From: Polaromonas sp.
GTDB lineage: Bacteria > Pseudomonadota > Gammaproteobacteria > Burkholderiales > Burkholderiaceae_C
Assembly (NCBI GenBank): GCA_028292345.1
Contig: JAQGMN010000096.1
Location: forward strand, 1 to 27,915
Direction of reading: 5' to 3'
DNA length: 27,915 nucleotides
Shown: positions 7,914 through 16,305 of the stretch, piece by piece
Position numbering within the stretch: the first letter of the stretch is position 1
Layout of the letters: each line of letters starts with the position of its first letter
Made by a program: the position numbers and the translations under genes
Notes under the pieces: model-generated
Seen by the model: the letters and a program-made list of their open reading frames with translations, nothing else
Databases searched by the model: none
Told to the model about the DNA's origin: nothing

Positions 7914-8035
7914 GGGAAAAGGCTCGGTGGGTGGAATGAAAAAAAGAGGCAGCAGCTAATATTTTCCGTTCGGGCAGCCGCCGGCGGGGTTTCAAAGTGT
8001 TGCCACGAGCGGCCCGGGGGCCGAAGCGTCGTGCT

Positions 8036-8986
8036 TCAACCCTGGCAATCCATCGGCGCCTTGCGGGTTGCCGGGACGGCGCCATGCAGCGGCAGCGGCG
8101 TGACGGTCACCCGCACCTCCAGATCCTGCTCGCCGCCGCCCAGCACCACGCCGCGCATGGGCGTGACATCGCTGAAGTCGCGGCCCCAGCCCAGGGTGAT
8201 GTGGTCGTGCTGGACCAGGCAGTGGTTGGTCGGGTCGAAATCGACCCAGCCCAGGCCGGGGCAAAACACCGACACCCAGGCATGGGACGCATCGGCGCCG
8301 ATCAGGCGCGGCTGGCCGGCAGGCGGGTGCGTCAGGATGTAGCCGCTCATGTAGCGCGCAGGCAGGCCCAGGCTGCGCAGGCAGCCGATCATCAGCTGGG
8401 CGAAATCCTGGCACACGCCCCGGCGGCCTTTCAGCACTTCTTCCAGCGGCGTGGAAATGTCGGTCGCGGTATCGTCGAATTCGAATTCGTCAAAAATGCG
8501 CTGTGTCAGGTCGAGCGCGGCATCCATCTGCGGCCGGCCCGGCGTGTAGCTGGCGCGCGCAAACGCTTCGAGTTCAAGGCTGCCGATCACATGCGGCGAC
8601 GCATACAGGTAGCGGTAGGCGTCAAACATGGCGGGGTCCATTCCCTGCTGCAGCCGGTCGCGCAGGCTTTCCCAGGAAGCGGTTCCCTTGAGGCGGTCCG
8701 CATCGGGCCGCTGCATCAGCGCGACCGTCGATTCGGCATGCACCAGCAGGCTCCGGTGCGGTGCGGTGACCGTGATCTGGCGGGTCTTGTTGCCAAAATA
8801 ATCCACCCCGTCAACGCCATCGTTTTCAGTCGGGTTCAGCCATATCTCCTGCGACTCGACATGCTGGCACGCAAAGGACCGGGGCGTCAGGTGCAGGTAT
8901 TGCTGCGACAGCGTGACCGGGCTCTGGTAGCGCACCCGGGTTTCGTGGACGACATGGTAACGGGCGCGCACGGGCAGGGAAGTCAT
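8036..8986 (-). CDS. Transglutaminase family protein coupled to the ATP-grasp/alpha-E gene (cluster gene 3)
   Basis: A 316-residue protein. The N-terminal beta domain (RYHVVHETRVRYQSPVTLSQ, residues 9-28, to about 90) is followed by a helical stretch and a catalytic core with RRGVCQDFAQLM (Cys192), ASHAWVSVFCPGLGW (His235) and DFDPTNHCL (Asp251). Its ATG at 8986 overlaps the TGA of the ATP-grasp/alpha-E gene (ATGA, 8983-8986). The two are therefore almost certainly translationally coupled and made in similar amounts, the strongest physical hint in the cluster that they act together. This COG1305 type is the usual partner of alpha-E proteins. A longer in-frame extension upstream is open but lies inside the neighbour and lacks similarity. 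Confidence 0.9.
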   Translation of the reverse strand: MTSLPVRARYHVVHETRVRYQSPVTLSQQYLHLTPRSFACQHVESQEIWLNPTENDGVDGVDYFGNKTRQITVTAPHRSLLVHAESTVALMQRPDADRLKGTASWESLRDRLQQGMDPAMFDAYRYLYASPHVIGSLELEAFARASYTPGRPQMDAALDLTQRIFDEFEFDDTATDISTPLEEVLKGRRGVCQDFAQLMIGCLRSLGLPARYMSGYILTHPPAGQPRLIGADASHAWVSVFCPGLGWVDFDPTNHCLVQHDHITLGWGRDFSDVTPMRGVVLGGGEQDLEVRVTVTPLPLHGAVPATRKAPMDCQG

Positions 8987-11535
8987 GCGGTCTGCGTCTT
9001 CGTTGGGTGGCTGCCGGTGTAGCTGAAGAATTGGACGCTGACCCGTTCCGACATCTGCGCACTGGCGACCTGCAGGCGGTAGAGCATGTCGATCAGGTGC
9101 GCATTGCCGCAATACAGGTCCGTGTCGGGCTTGAGCAACACCAGTTCCTGCTTCAGCCGTTCGAGTTCCTCTTCGCCGCACGGGCCGTAGGTCAGGGATA
9201 TCTTGGCCAGGCTTTTCAACACCCCTTCGAGCTGGAACAGGATCGAGCGCGTGTTGCTGTCGTCCAGCAGCAGCAGGTCCAGCACCGGAAGCCATTCGGG
9301 TTGTGCCCGATAGCGGGCGCGGTAGGTGATGATGCAGTCGGACAGTTCGAGCAACCAGTCCAGGCCGCCGCTGGCCTGCATGCCCAGCGCATGCTGCAGG
9401 GTCACCGCCTGGAACTGCAGGCGTTCCAGGCGGCGGCCCAGGGACAGAAAGCGCCAGCCCAGGTCGCGGGTCATGCCGTCCAGGGCAAAGCCGGACATCG
9501 TCATCAGGGCGGTGGTCGCGTCGTCAAGAAGGGCCATCGCTTCCGACTGGGTCAGCCGGGCGTCGGCGCCCGACGCGCTTTGCACCATCTGGTTGAGGGC
9601 GCGCCAGTTGTCAACCGAAAAGCGTTCGCGCAACTGGCTGGCGCTCTGGTAGAGCTGCTGCTGCTGTCGGGCCAGCCCCGGAACGTCGGGCGAAGCCACT
9701 GCCCCCAGCAGTTCTGCCTCGATCTTCGTGTCGCTCAGGAGAGCCGCGGCCTTGCCGGCCTGCGCCTGGCGCTGGTTTTGCGTGCTATTCCTGGATTCGA
9801 TCAGACCGAACCAGATGCACAGCGCCACCACCGTCGGCCATTCGTCGCCGCGATGGGCGGGACCGACATTGAACAGGAAATTGAGCGTCACCCGGAGCAG
9901 GCGCGCGGTGTTGTCGCAACGCTCGGCATTGCGGCCGAACCAGAACAGGTTCTCCGCCACGCGGCTGGAGAGATGGGTGTCGTCTCGGATCAGGTCCCGG
10001 CTGGTGATGGTGCGCTTCAGGAGGCTGTGCACCTCGACCTGGTTGCTGGCCTGCACCCAGGTGTCCTTGCTGCCGCCGCCGCGCTGCATGGTGATGATGC
10101 GCGAATCCACGCCGGTTGCCACGCGCGTCAGCCCCCCCGGCATCACGACATAGCCTTTGGGCGTGGCGCAGGCATACACCCGAAGGCCGATGGCGCGGGC
10201 GCTCAGCCCACTGCCCGCATCGGGCTTCCATACCGGCGCCTGGGACAGCCGGACCAGTTCCTGGGCCACGTAGTTCTTCGGGTTGGCGCGCATCTTGTTG
10301 ATGAAGGCCGTGCGTGCCTCGCCGGCCAGGTCCTTGCCAAAGACCGGAAATTCCCGGAGCTGGGGAAAGCTCGGCTTGATGATGAGCTGGTCGAGCCGGT
10401 TGATCACCACTTCCAGCGCAGCCGGTTCGCCGCACCACCAGGTGGCCACGGACGGCATCTTGAGCGGCTCGCCCAGCAGGCGCTTGCACAGCGACGGCAG
10501 GAAGCCCAGCAGCGCGCCCGACTCCAGCAGGCTGGACCCCAGGCTGTTGGCGATGAGCACATTGCCGCGCCGGGCGGCTTCGGTGAGGCCGGCCACGCCC
10601 AGCGCCGAGTCGGTGCGCAGTTCCAGCGGGTCGCAGTAGTCATCGTCGACCCGCCGCATGATCACATGCACCCGCTGCATGCCCGACAGTGTCTTGTGCC
10701 AGACCATGCCATTGCGCACCGTCAGGTCGCTGCCTTCGACCAGCGGCAAGCCCAGGTAGCGCGCCAGGTAGGCCTGCTCGTAATAGGTTTCGTTGTACGG
10801 CCCGGGCGTCAGCAGAACAATCAGCGGTGCTTCGCTGTCGCGCAGCGGCGCTTCACCGTGGCCGCTGGCCGCGCATTGGCGCCCCCAGCCCGCCAGGCTG
10901 TCGCGCAGGGTGTCGAAGAAGCCCGCCAGGTGCTGGACGTTCAGGTCGCGCAGCAGTTCGGGAAAGGTGCGCGAAATGACCGACCGGTTTTCCAGCGCAT
11001 ACCCGGCGCCCGACGGCGCTTGCGTGCGGTCGGCCACGGCCCACCAGCGTCCGTTGGGTGCGCGGGCCAGGTCGATCGCATAGAAATGCAGGGCAATGCC
11101 GTCGGGGTGCCGCATGCCATGGGAGGGACGCAGGAAGCCGGCGTGCCCATGGATCAGCGCCGGCGGCAACAGCCTTTCCGCCAGCATTTTTTGCTCGCCG
11201 TACACATCGATCAGGATCCGGTTCATCAGCGTGGCGCGCTGGATGACCGCGGCCTCGATACCGGCCCACTCGTCATGCGGCAGGATCATCGGCAGGACGT
11301 TCAGGTCCCAGGGACGCTGCATGCCTTTGTCGTCGGTGTAGACGTTGTAGGTCACGCCGTTTTCGCGCACCTGGCGTTGCACCGATTCGGTGCGTTTGTG
11401 CATCACGTCAGGCGTCTCGTGCGCCAGGCTGTCCAGGAAGGTGCGCCAGTGCGCACGCGGCTGGTTCGAGGCGTCCAGCATTTCATCAAAACTATCGGGT
11501 GAAGCCGGGTAACCGGCAAGCAGTTGATTCAGCAT
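8983..11535 (-). CDS. Circularly permuted ATP-grasp ligase fused to an alpha-E domain (cluster gene 2)
   Basis: A protein of 850 residues from the ATG at 11535, or 859 from the ATG at 11562; neither start has a clearly better ribosome-binding site. The N-terminal two-thirds (to about residue 500) is the circularly permuted type-2 ATP-grasp ligase (DUF404/DUF407, COG2308), with VTYNVYTDDKG, RPWDLNVLPMIL, LTPGPYNETYYEQAYLAR, GMQRVHVIMRRVDDDYCDP and GGLTRVATG as recognisable blocks. From about residue 520 to the end is the alpha-helical alpha-E domain (DUF403, COG2307), starting LSSRVAENLFWFGRNAER. These domains are separate proteins in many bacteria; the fusion is common in proteobacteria. ATP-grasp enzymes form amide bonds through acyl-phosphates, so a peptide-ligase role is expected, but no substrate is known. 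Confidence 0.92.
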   Translation of the reverse strand: MLNQLLAGYPASPDSFDEMLDASNQPRAHWRTFLDSLAHETPDVMHKRTESVQRQVRENGVTYNVYTDDKGMQRPWDLNVLPMILPHDEWAGIEAAVIQRATLMNRILIDVYGEQKMLAERLLPPALIHGHAGFLRPSHGMRHPDGIALHFYAIDLARAPNGRWWAVADRTQAPSGAGYALENRSVISRTFPELLRDLNVQHLAGFFDTLRDSLAGWGRQCAASGHGEAPLRDSEAPLIVLLTPGPYNETYYEQAYLARYLGLPLVEGSDLTVRNGMVWHKTLSGMQRVHVIMRRVDDDYCDPLELRTDSALGVAGLTEAARRGNVLIANSLGSSLLESGALLGFLPSLCKRLLGEPLKMPSVATWWCGEPAALEVVINRLDQLIIKPSFPQLREFPVFGKDLAGEARTAFINKMRANPKNYVAQELVRLSQAPVWKPDAGSGLSARAIGLRVYACATPKGYVVMPGGLTRVATGVDSRIITMQRGGGSKDTWVQASNQVEVHSLLKRTITSRDLIRDDTHLSSRVAENLFWFGRNAERCDNTARLLRVTLNFLFNVGPAHRGDEWPTVVALCIWFGLIESRNSTQNQRQAQAGKAAALLSDTKIEAELLGAVASPDVPGLARQQQQLYQSASQLRERFSVDNWRALNQMVQSASGADARLTQSEAMALLDDATTALMTMSGFALDGMTRDLGWRFLSLGRRLERLQFQAVTLQHALGMQASGGLDWLLELSDCIITYRARYRAQPEWLPVLDLLLLDDSNTRSILFQLEGVLKSLAKISLTYGPCGEEELERLKQELVLLKPDTDLYCGNAHLIDMLYRLQVASAQMSERVSVQFFSYTGSHPTKTQTA

Positions 11536-11587
11536 CGGATCGGGTATTTCTCTAGAGCGCATTCGATTTCACCAACCAACACCTTTT

Positions 11588-11642
11588 TAGCATCAAATAA
11601 GCCTTTTGCGCACGCTCGGTATGCGCAATAAGCTATGAATTC
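11588..11642 (-). repeat. Interspersed AT-rich repeat, copy C
   Basis: On the minus strand this reads attcatagcttattgcgcat, a variable centre, then gtgcgcaaaaggcttatttg and atgct, matching copy A in order and spacing including the attcatagc start. It lies in the 203-bp (11563-11765) to 230-bp gap between the two ligase genes of the transglutaminase cluster, so it could influence their joint transcription. Confidence 0.65.
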
Positions 11643-11765
11643 AGTAGCAAAAGCGATCTGGCGCCTACCACCCCTGTGAGGCAAGGCCAGGGTGGTTTCG
11701 CTCCAGCAAAAACGCGGATGACTCAGAACGAGGCATCCGCGTCGGGGGACCGTGCAAGGATACCG

Positions 11766-14700
11766 TCAATACGGCTGCCAGCGCAAATCAAGCGTCATGG
11801 GAAACCCGGGATTCAATTCTTCCTTGTACACGTTCATCGGTCCCGGGCTATGCCCGTGCGACCAGAAGCGGGCGAAGCGGCGCGCCTCGGCCGCGTTGGC
11901 GTTGATCGGCGAATGCTCTTCGCTGCGCCCGCCCGGATGCACCACATGGTAGGTGCAGCCGCCGATGGCGCGGCCGCTCCAGGTGTCCACCAGGTCGAAA
12001 GTCAGCGGCGCCTGCACCCCGATGGTCGGGTGCAGCGCGGACCACGGGCTCCAGGCGCGAAAGCGCACGCCGGCCACATACTCGCCGGGAACGCCGGTCG
12101 GGTGCAGCGGCAGCATGCGTCCGTTGCAGGCGATCACATGGCGCCCGTCGGTCAGGCCGCGCACCCGCAGCTGCATGCGCTCGACCGACGAATCGACATA
12201 GCGCGCCGTGCCGCCGCCGGTCATTTCCTCGCCCAGCACATTCCACGGCTCGATGGCCTGGCGCAGTTCCATCTCCACGCCTTCATAGACGACGGTGCCG
12301 AAACGCGGAAACCGGAACTCGATGAACGGGTCGAACCAGTGTTCCTCGAAGGCATAGCCCGCCGCGCGCAAATCCTTGACCACGTCGCGGATGTCCTGCG
12401 CGACGAAATGCGGCAGCATCCAGCGGTCATGCAGGGCGGTGCCCCAGTGCACCAATTTGGCCTGGTAGGGCTGGCGCCAGAAGCGCGCCACCAGCGCGCG
12501 CAGCAGCAGCATCTGCAGCAGGCTCATGCGCTCGTGCGGCGGCATCTCGAAAGCGCGGAATTCGACCAGTCCCAGCCGGCCGGTCGGCCCGTCGGGGGAA
12601 TACAGCTTGTCGATGGAAAATTCCGAGCGGTGCGTGTTGCCGGTCAGGTCGACCAGCAGGTTGCGCAGCAGGCGGTCCACCATCCAGGGCTTGTCGCCCG
12701 GCTGCATCGTGGGCAGCACCTTGTCCATCTGCTGGAAGGCAATGGCGAGCTCGTACAGGTTGTCGTCCCGCGCCTCATCGACGCGCGGCGCCTGACTGGT
12801 CGGGCCAATGAAGGTGCCCGAAAACAGGTACGACAGCGCCGGATGGTTCTGCCAGTAGGTGATCAGGCTTTTTAGCAAATCGGGCCGGCGCAGCATCGGG
12901 CTGTCTTCGGCGGTCGCGCCGCCCAGCGTGGCATGGTTGCCGCCGCCGGTGCCGGTATGCCGGCCGTCGACCATGAACTTCTCGGTGCCCAGGCGCGTCA
13001 GCCGGGCCTCTTCATAGAGGGTGGTCATGTTGTAGACCAGCTCGTTCCAGCTGGCCGCCGGGTGGATGTTCACCTCGATGACGCCCGGATCGGGCGTGAC
13101 GCTGAGCAGCTTGATGCGCGGATCGCGCGGCGGCGGATAGCCTTCGATCCACAATTTGAGCTTGAGCTTGGCCGCCGTGTTCTCGACCGATGTGACCAGC
13201 GCCAGGTAGTCCTCGATGCGCTTGACCGGGGGCATGAAGACGTGCAGGCGGCCATCCCGCACCTGCACGCACAGCGCGGTGTGGATGACTTCGCGCGCTT
13301 CGGTCGGCCCTTCGACAGGCGCAGGCTTCTTCGCCTTGGCCGCGCTGCGTTTGTCCTTTCGCCCGGCGTCCAGCGGCGCCTGCGGTGCGAAGGGATCGAC
13401 GTCGAATTCAGGCTCTTTTTCGTCGGGCTGCACCCAGGGCAGCGCATTGAGCGGCAGGCGCAGCCCCATCGGCGAGTCACCCTCGGTCAGGTAGAGATGC
13501 TCGCGCTTGAGCGGCCACGGGGACGTGCGCCAGGCGGTTCCCAGGGCAATGGCCGGGTCCAGCGCCCTGGGCTTGAGCGGCAGGACATAGCCGACGACCT
13601 GGCCCAGCCCGCCTTCGAGCAGCCGCGCCAGGCGCCGCCGCTGCTCCGAAGCCTTCAGGTCCACCTGCAGCGGGTCCAGGTTGACGGGCAGGCCCTGCTC
13701 CAGCCGGGCCTGCTGCAATACATCTTCATAGGCCGGAATCTGGCTGTAGGCCGGCAGGCCCAGCGCCTTGACCAGCTCGGCGCTGAAACGCTCGGCCTCT
13801 TCGCTGCCATAGCCGTCGGGCTTGGCCTCGTCCGAGAACAGGGTGGAATCGAGCCACATCGGCTGACCGTCGATGCGCCAGTAAATGTTCAGCGCCCAGC
13901 GCGGCAAGGGCTCGCCGGGATACCATTTCCCCTGGCCGTAATGCAGCATGCCGCCGGGCGCGAAGTGGTTTTTCAGCCGGTGCATGAGCTGGCCGGCCAG
14001 TTCGCGCTTCTTGTCGCCGTGCGCCAGGGTGTTCCATTCGGCGCCGTCCATGTCGTCGATGGACACGAAGGTCGGTTCGCCGCCCTGCGTCAGGCGAACA
14101 TCCTGGCGCTTCAGGTCGGCATCGACCTGCTGGCCCAGCAGGTTGATTTTTTGCCAGTCCTCTTCCTTGTAGGGCTTGGTGACGCGCGGGTCTTCATGAA
14201 TGCGCGTGATCGTCATTTCATGGAAGAACGTGACCTCGGCCTTGTCGGTAAAGCCGGTGACCGGCGCCGCCGACGACGGCATGGCCGTGCAGGCCAGCGG
14301 AATGTGGCCTTCGCTGGCCAGCATGCCCGAGGTCGGGTCCAGCCCGATCCAGCCGGCGCCGGGCACATACACCTCGGTCCAGGCATGCAGGTCGGTGAAG
14401 TCCACCTCGGTGCCGCTCGGGCCGTCCAATGCAGCCTGGTCGGCGCGCAACTGGATCAGGTAACCCGACACGAAGCGTGCGGCCAGGCCCATCTCGCGCA
14501 TGATCTGCACCAGCAGCCAACCGCTGTCGCGGCAGGAGCCCGAGCGTTTCTGCAGCGTTTCCTCGGGTGTCTGCACGCCGGGTTCCATCCGCAGCAGGTA
14601 CGCAATGTCGCCCTGCAGGCGCTGGTTGACGGCCACCAGGAAGTCGTTGGTCGCCAGGTTTTTCTTCAGCAGGTCGCGCCGCGCCGCCGCCACCCAGGCC

Positions 14701-15083
14701 ACCAGTAATTCGCCGGGCTTGTCCGTCTTCAGGTAGGGGCTCAGTTCGGCGGCAAGCTGCACCGGGTAGCTGAACGGAAAGAATTCGGCATATTTTTCGA
14801 CGAAGAAATCGAACGGATTGATGACGGTCATGTCGGCCACCAGGTCGACCGTGAATTCGAGCTTGTCCGATTTTTCAGGAAACACGTAGCGGCCGATGTA
14901 ATTGCCGTACGGGTCCTGCTGCCAGTTGATGAAATGGTTTTCTGGCGCCACCGTCAGCGAATACGAAAGAATCGGTGTGCGCGCATGGGGCGCCGGTCGC
15001 AGGCGAACCTCATGCGGTGACAGAGAAACCAGGCGATCATAGTGGTAGCTGGTTTTGTGGTGCAGCGCAACACGGATGGCCAT
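11766..15083 (-). CDS. Transglutaminase-DUF2126 (putative amidoligase) fusion (cluster gene 1)
   Basis: A 1105-residue protein. Residues 1-300 are a transglutaminase unit: beta domain (ALHHKTSYHYDRLVSLSPHE) and catalytic core with KRSGSCRDSGWLL (Cys184), DLHAWTEVYVPGAGW (His233) and GLDPTSGM (Asp249). From about residue 330 comes the DUF2126/COG4196 region, beginning near DVRLTQGGEPTFVSIDDM and including RHTGTGGGNHATLGGA (about 705-720), FSGTFIGPTSQAPR and LGLVEFRAFEMPP. DUF2126 is classed as a putative amidoligase, related to a circularly permuted glutamine-synthetase fold. One polypeptide thus joins an amide-forming and an amide-breaking or transferring module. A lysine-rich linker (about 565-585) interrupts the second half. 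The start at 15083 fits family N-termini. It heads the minus-strand cluster. Confidence 0.92.
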   Translation of the reverse strand: MAIRVALHHKTSYHYDRLVSLSPHEVRLRPAPHARTPILSYSLTVAPENHFINWQQDPYGNYIGRYVFPEKSDKLEFTVDLVADMTVINPFDFFVEKYAEFFPFSYPVQLAAELSPYLKTDKPGELLVAWVAAARRDLLKKNLATNDFLVAVNQRLQGDIAYLLRMEPGVQTPEETLQKRSGSCRDSGWLLVQIMREMGLAARFVSGYLIQLRADQAALDGPSGTEVDFTDLHAWTEVYVPGAGWIGLDPTSGMLASEGHIPLACTAMPSSAAPVTGFTDKAEVTFFHEMTITRIHEDPRVTKPYKEEDWQKINLLGQQVDADLKRQDVRLTQGGEPTFVSIDDMDGAEWNTLAHGDKKRELAGQLMHRLKNHFAPGGMLHYGQGKWYPGEPLPRWALNIYWRIDGQPMWLDSTLFSDEAKPDGYGSEEAERFSAELVKALGLPAYSQIPAYEDVLQQARLEQGLPVNLDPLQVDLKASEQRRRLARLLEGGLGQVVGYVLPLKPRALDPAIALGTAWRTSPWPLKREHLYLTEGDSPMGLRLPLNALPWVQPDEKEPEFDVDPFAPQAPLDAGRKDKRSAAKAKKPAPVEGPTEAREVIHTALCVQVRDGRLHVFMPPVKRIEDYLALVTSVENTAAKLKLKLWIEGYPPPRDPRIKLLSVTPDPGVIEVNIHPAASWNELVYNMTTLYEEARLTRLGTEKFMVDGRHTGTGGGNHATLGGATAEDSPMLRRPDLLKSLITYWQNHPALSYLFSGTFIGPTSQAPRVDEARDDNLYELAIAFQQMDKVLPTMQPGDKPWMVDRLLRNLLVDLTGNTHRSEFSIDKLYSPDGPTGRLGLVEFRAFEMPPHERMSLLQMLLLRALVARFWRQPYQAKLVHWGTALHDRWMLPHFVAQDIRDVVKDLRAAGYAFEEHWFDPFIEFRFPRFGTVVYEGVEMELRQAIEPWNVLGEEMTGGGTARYVDSSVERMQLRVRGLTDGRHVIACNGRMLPLHPTGVPGEYVAGVRFRAWSPWSALHPTIGVQAPLTFDLVDTWSGRAIGGCTYHVVHPGGRSEEHSPINANAAEARRFARFWSHGHSPGPMNVYKEELNPGFPMTLDLRWQPY

Positions 15084-15709
15084 TAGAGGGTGCCTTTCGA
15101 TGAATGAGAGTAAGACGCGGACTGGGCCGTATCGCGGAATGCTGGGCGGTTGTTCGGGACGCAGGATTCATGCCCAAGTTTCCCATTTATAGCAGCGATG
15201 CCCGGCGGCTTGGTACGGCCTGCAACTTTAACCAATCGAGCCAGGCATGGGTTTTGCCCTGCGGGCTGACAGTCGGGTGGATGGTGGCGTGATGCCGGCA
15301 GTCGGCTGCCTGTGACGCAGGCTGCCGAGCCGCTTGACATGCCCTGGGTGGAACTGTGCCATGTGCTCAATGGCCGGGCCGCTTTCTCTGCAGAAATGCC
15401 GCTGCGCATCGAGGTCCGGCTGTGGATGGCCGGCTGCGCATGGCGACGATGGATGGCGTTATCAAAAAATAACCTCCTGCTGTCCTTTTCCTTGCGCGCA
15501 TAGAAGCCGCTCTCTGACAGGCACCGGCATAGAGGACCCGAAAAATGTTTCTTAGGCGACATGCGGTTGCCGCTTGAGCGCAACCCTTTGTTACGGAAGA
15601 GTTTATGGTCATCGTCACCGACTCCGGACGGCGAATCCTACCAAGAGTGCACCCGACTTTCCTTCGCCTTTTTAAACCTTCATTCGCATAAACCGCAACA
15701 GGAGCATCT
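15084..15709. other. 626-bp stretch between divergent genes without a convincing gene
   Basis: Several short frames are open here on both strands, including a 166-codon one on the minus strand, but none has a good start site or family resemblance, and their composition is unlike the neighbours. Two strong stem-loops are visible. At 15302-15328 two 11-base arms pair with one mismatch around TGACG. At 15565-15585 GGTTGC-GC and GC-GCAACC pair around TTGA with one bulged C. Promoters for the transglutaminase cluster (leftward) and the 79-residue gene (rightward) must lie here, but I cannot place them with confidence. Confidence 0.5.
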
Positions 15710-15949
15710 ATGAGCAGAAAGCAAAAATCCGCAGGCCATGAGGCGCACAAGCACGGCACCACGGAAGGCCATGGCGGCAAGCTTGAAAACGACACCAACA
15801 AGACGGGAGAGCAAGTGCCGACCCAGACCAATGAGGGCAAGCGCACAGCGGAAAGCCGGCATGACCGCGAGACCCAGGCTGGAACGACCAACCAGATACG
15901 TTCACGCCGGGCGATAGGCAGCGGCGGCGGAACGGGCGGCTGGCATTGA
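15710..15949 (+). CDS. Small hydrophilic, probably disordered protein of unknown function
   Basis: A 79-residue frame with a good ribosome-binding site (AGGAG five bases before the ATG at 15710). The product is almost entirely polar: rich in Lys, His, Gly, Thr, Glu and Gln (for example SAGHEAHKHGTTEGHGGK), with no hydrophobic core, membrane segment or cysteine, and a glycine-rich C-terminus (GSGGGTGGWH). That composition resembles small stress- or desiccation-related hydrophilic proteins, but I do not recognise a family and do not assign a role. It stands alone on the plus strand between a 626-bp gene-free stretch and the tRNA. Codon use fits a real gene, though this is short evidence. Confidence 0.6.
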   Translation: MSRKQKSAGHEAHKHGTTEGHGGKLENDTNKTGEQVPTQTNEGKRTAESRHDRETQAGTTNQIRSRRAIGSGGGTGGWH

Positions 15950-16169
15950 GCAGCCTGGAAAATCGTGCCTGAGACTGCATATGTTGAGCCCCTTGGTGCG
16001 CGTCCACTGACGTAAAACCAAGCAAAAAGAAGCCACGACGGTGGATCGCTGTCGGACTGGCCGGCGCTTTTACCTGGTGACAGGCTTGGCAGTCTTCATT
16101 TCTGGCATCTGTCGCGCATGTTGGCTTCAGGGCACAGAAAACGGTGATTCATGGCTACATGAGCCCCAA

Positions 16170-16210
16170 AGAAAAAGGGTTCATTGCTATTTTCATGGCA
16201 ATGAACCCTT
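16170..16210 (-). terminator. Strong intrinsic terminator of the tRNA-Thr transcript
   Basis: A perfect 13-bp stem pairs 16198-16210 with 16175-16187 around a 10-base loop. On the minus strand the 3' arm continues into a T-rich run (TTTTTCTTT). It begins nine bases after the tRNA CCA end, exactly where a tRNA terminator is expected. Confidence 0.85.
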
Positions 16211-16218
16211 GTCTGTAT

Positions 16219-16294
16219 TGGTGCCGGAGAGATGAATCGAACACCCGACCTTCTCATTACGAATGAGCTGCTCTACCGACTGAGCTACACCGGC
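16219..16294 (-). tRNA. tRNA-Thr (anticodon CGU)
   Basis: A 76-base cloverleaf on the minus strand. The acceptor arm is GCCGGTG with CTCCGGC (one T-T mismatch at pair 6), the D stem GCTC/GAGC, the anticodon arm GCTCA-TTCGTAA-TGAGA and the T arm GGGTG-TTCGATT-CATCT, with CCA encoded at the 3' end (16219-16221). The anticodon CGT is at 16261-16259 and reads ACG. The anticodon-arm loop and the GTRR-type flanks match known bacterial tRNA-Thr(CGU), which also has the non-pairing G27-A43. It is a single tRNA, not part of an array. Confidence 0.95.
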
Positions 16295-16305
16295 TTAAGC
16301 CTAAG

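Noticed and set aside
9007..11502. Open frame of 831 codons on the plus strand
   Set aside because: It is antisense to the ATP-grasp/alpha-E gene, whose motifs are unmistakable; the plus frame has no family resemblance and is an effect of high third-position GC.
15083..15583. 166-codon frame on the minus strand upstream of the transglutaminase-DUF2126 gene
   Set aside because: No recognisable similarity, no good start site and an Arg/Ser/Pro-rich composition typical of a chance frame.
16041..16235. 64-codon plus-strand frame ending in the tRNA
   Set aside because: It runs through the tRNA terminator and into the tRNA gene on the opposite strand, so it cannot be a normal protein gene.
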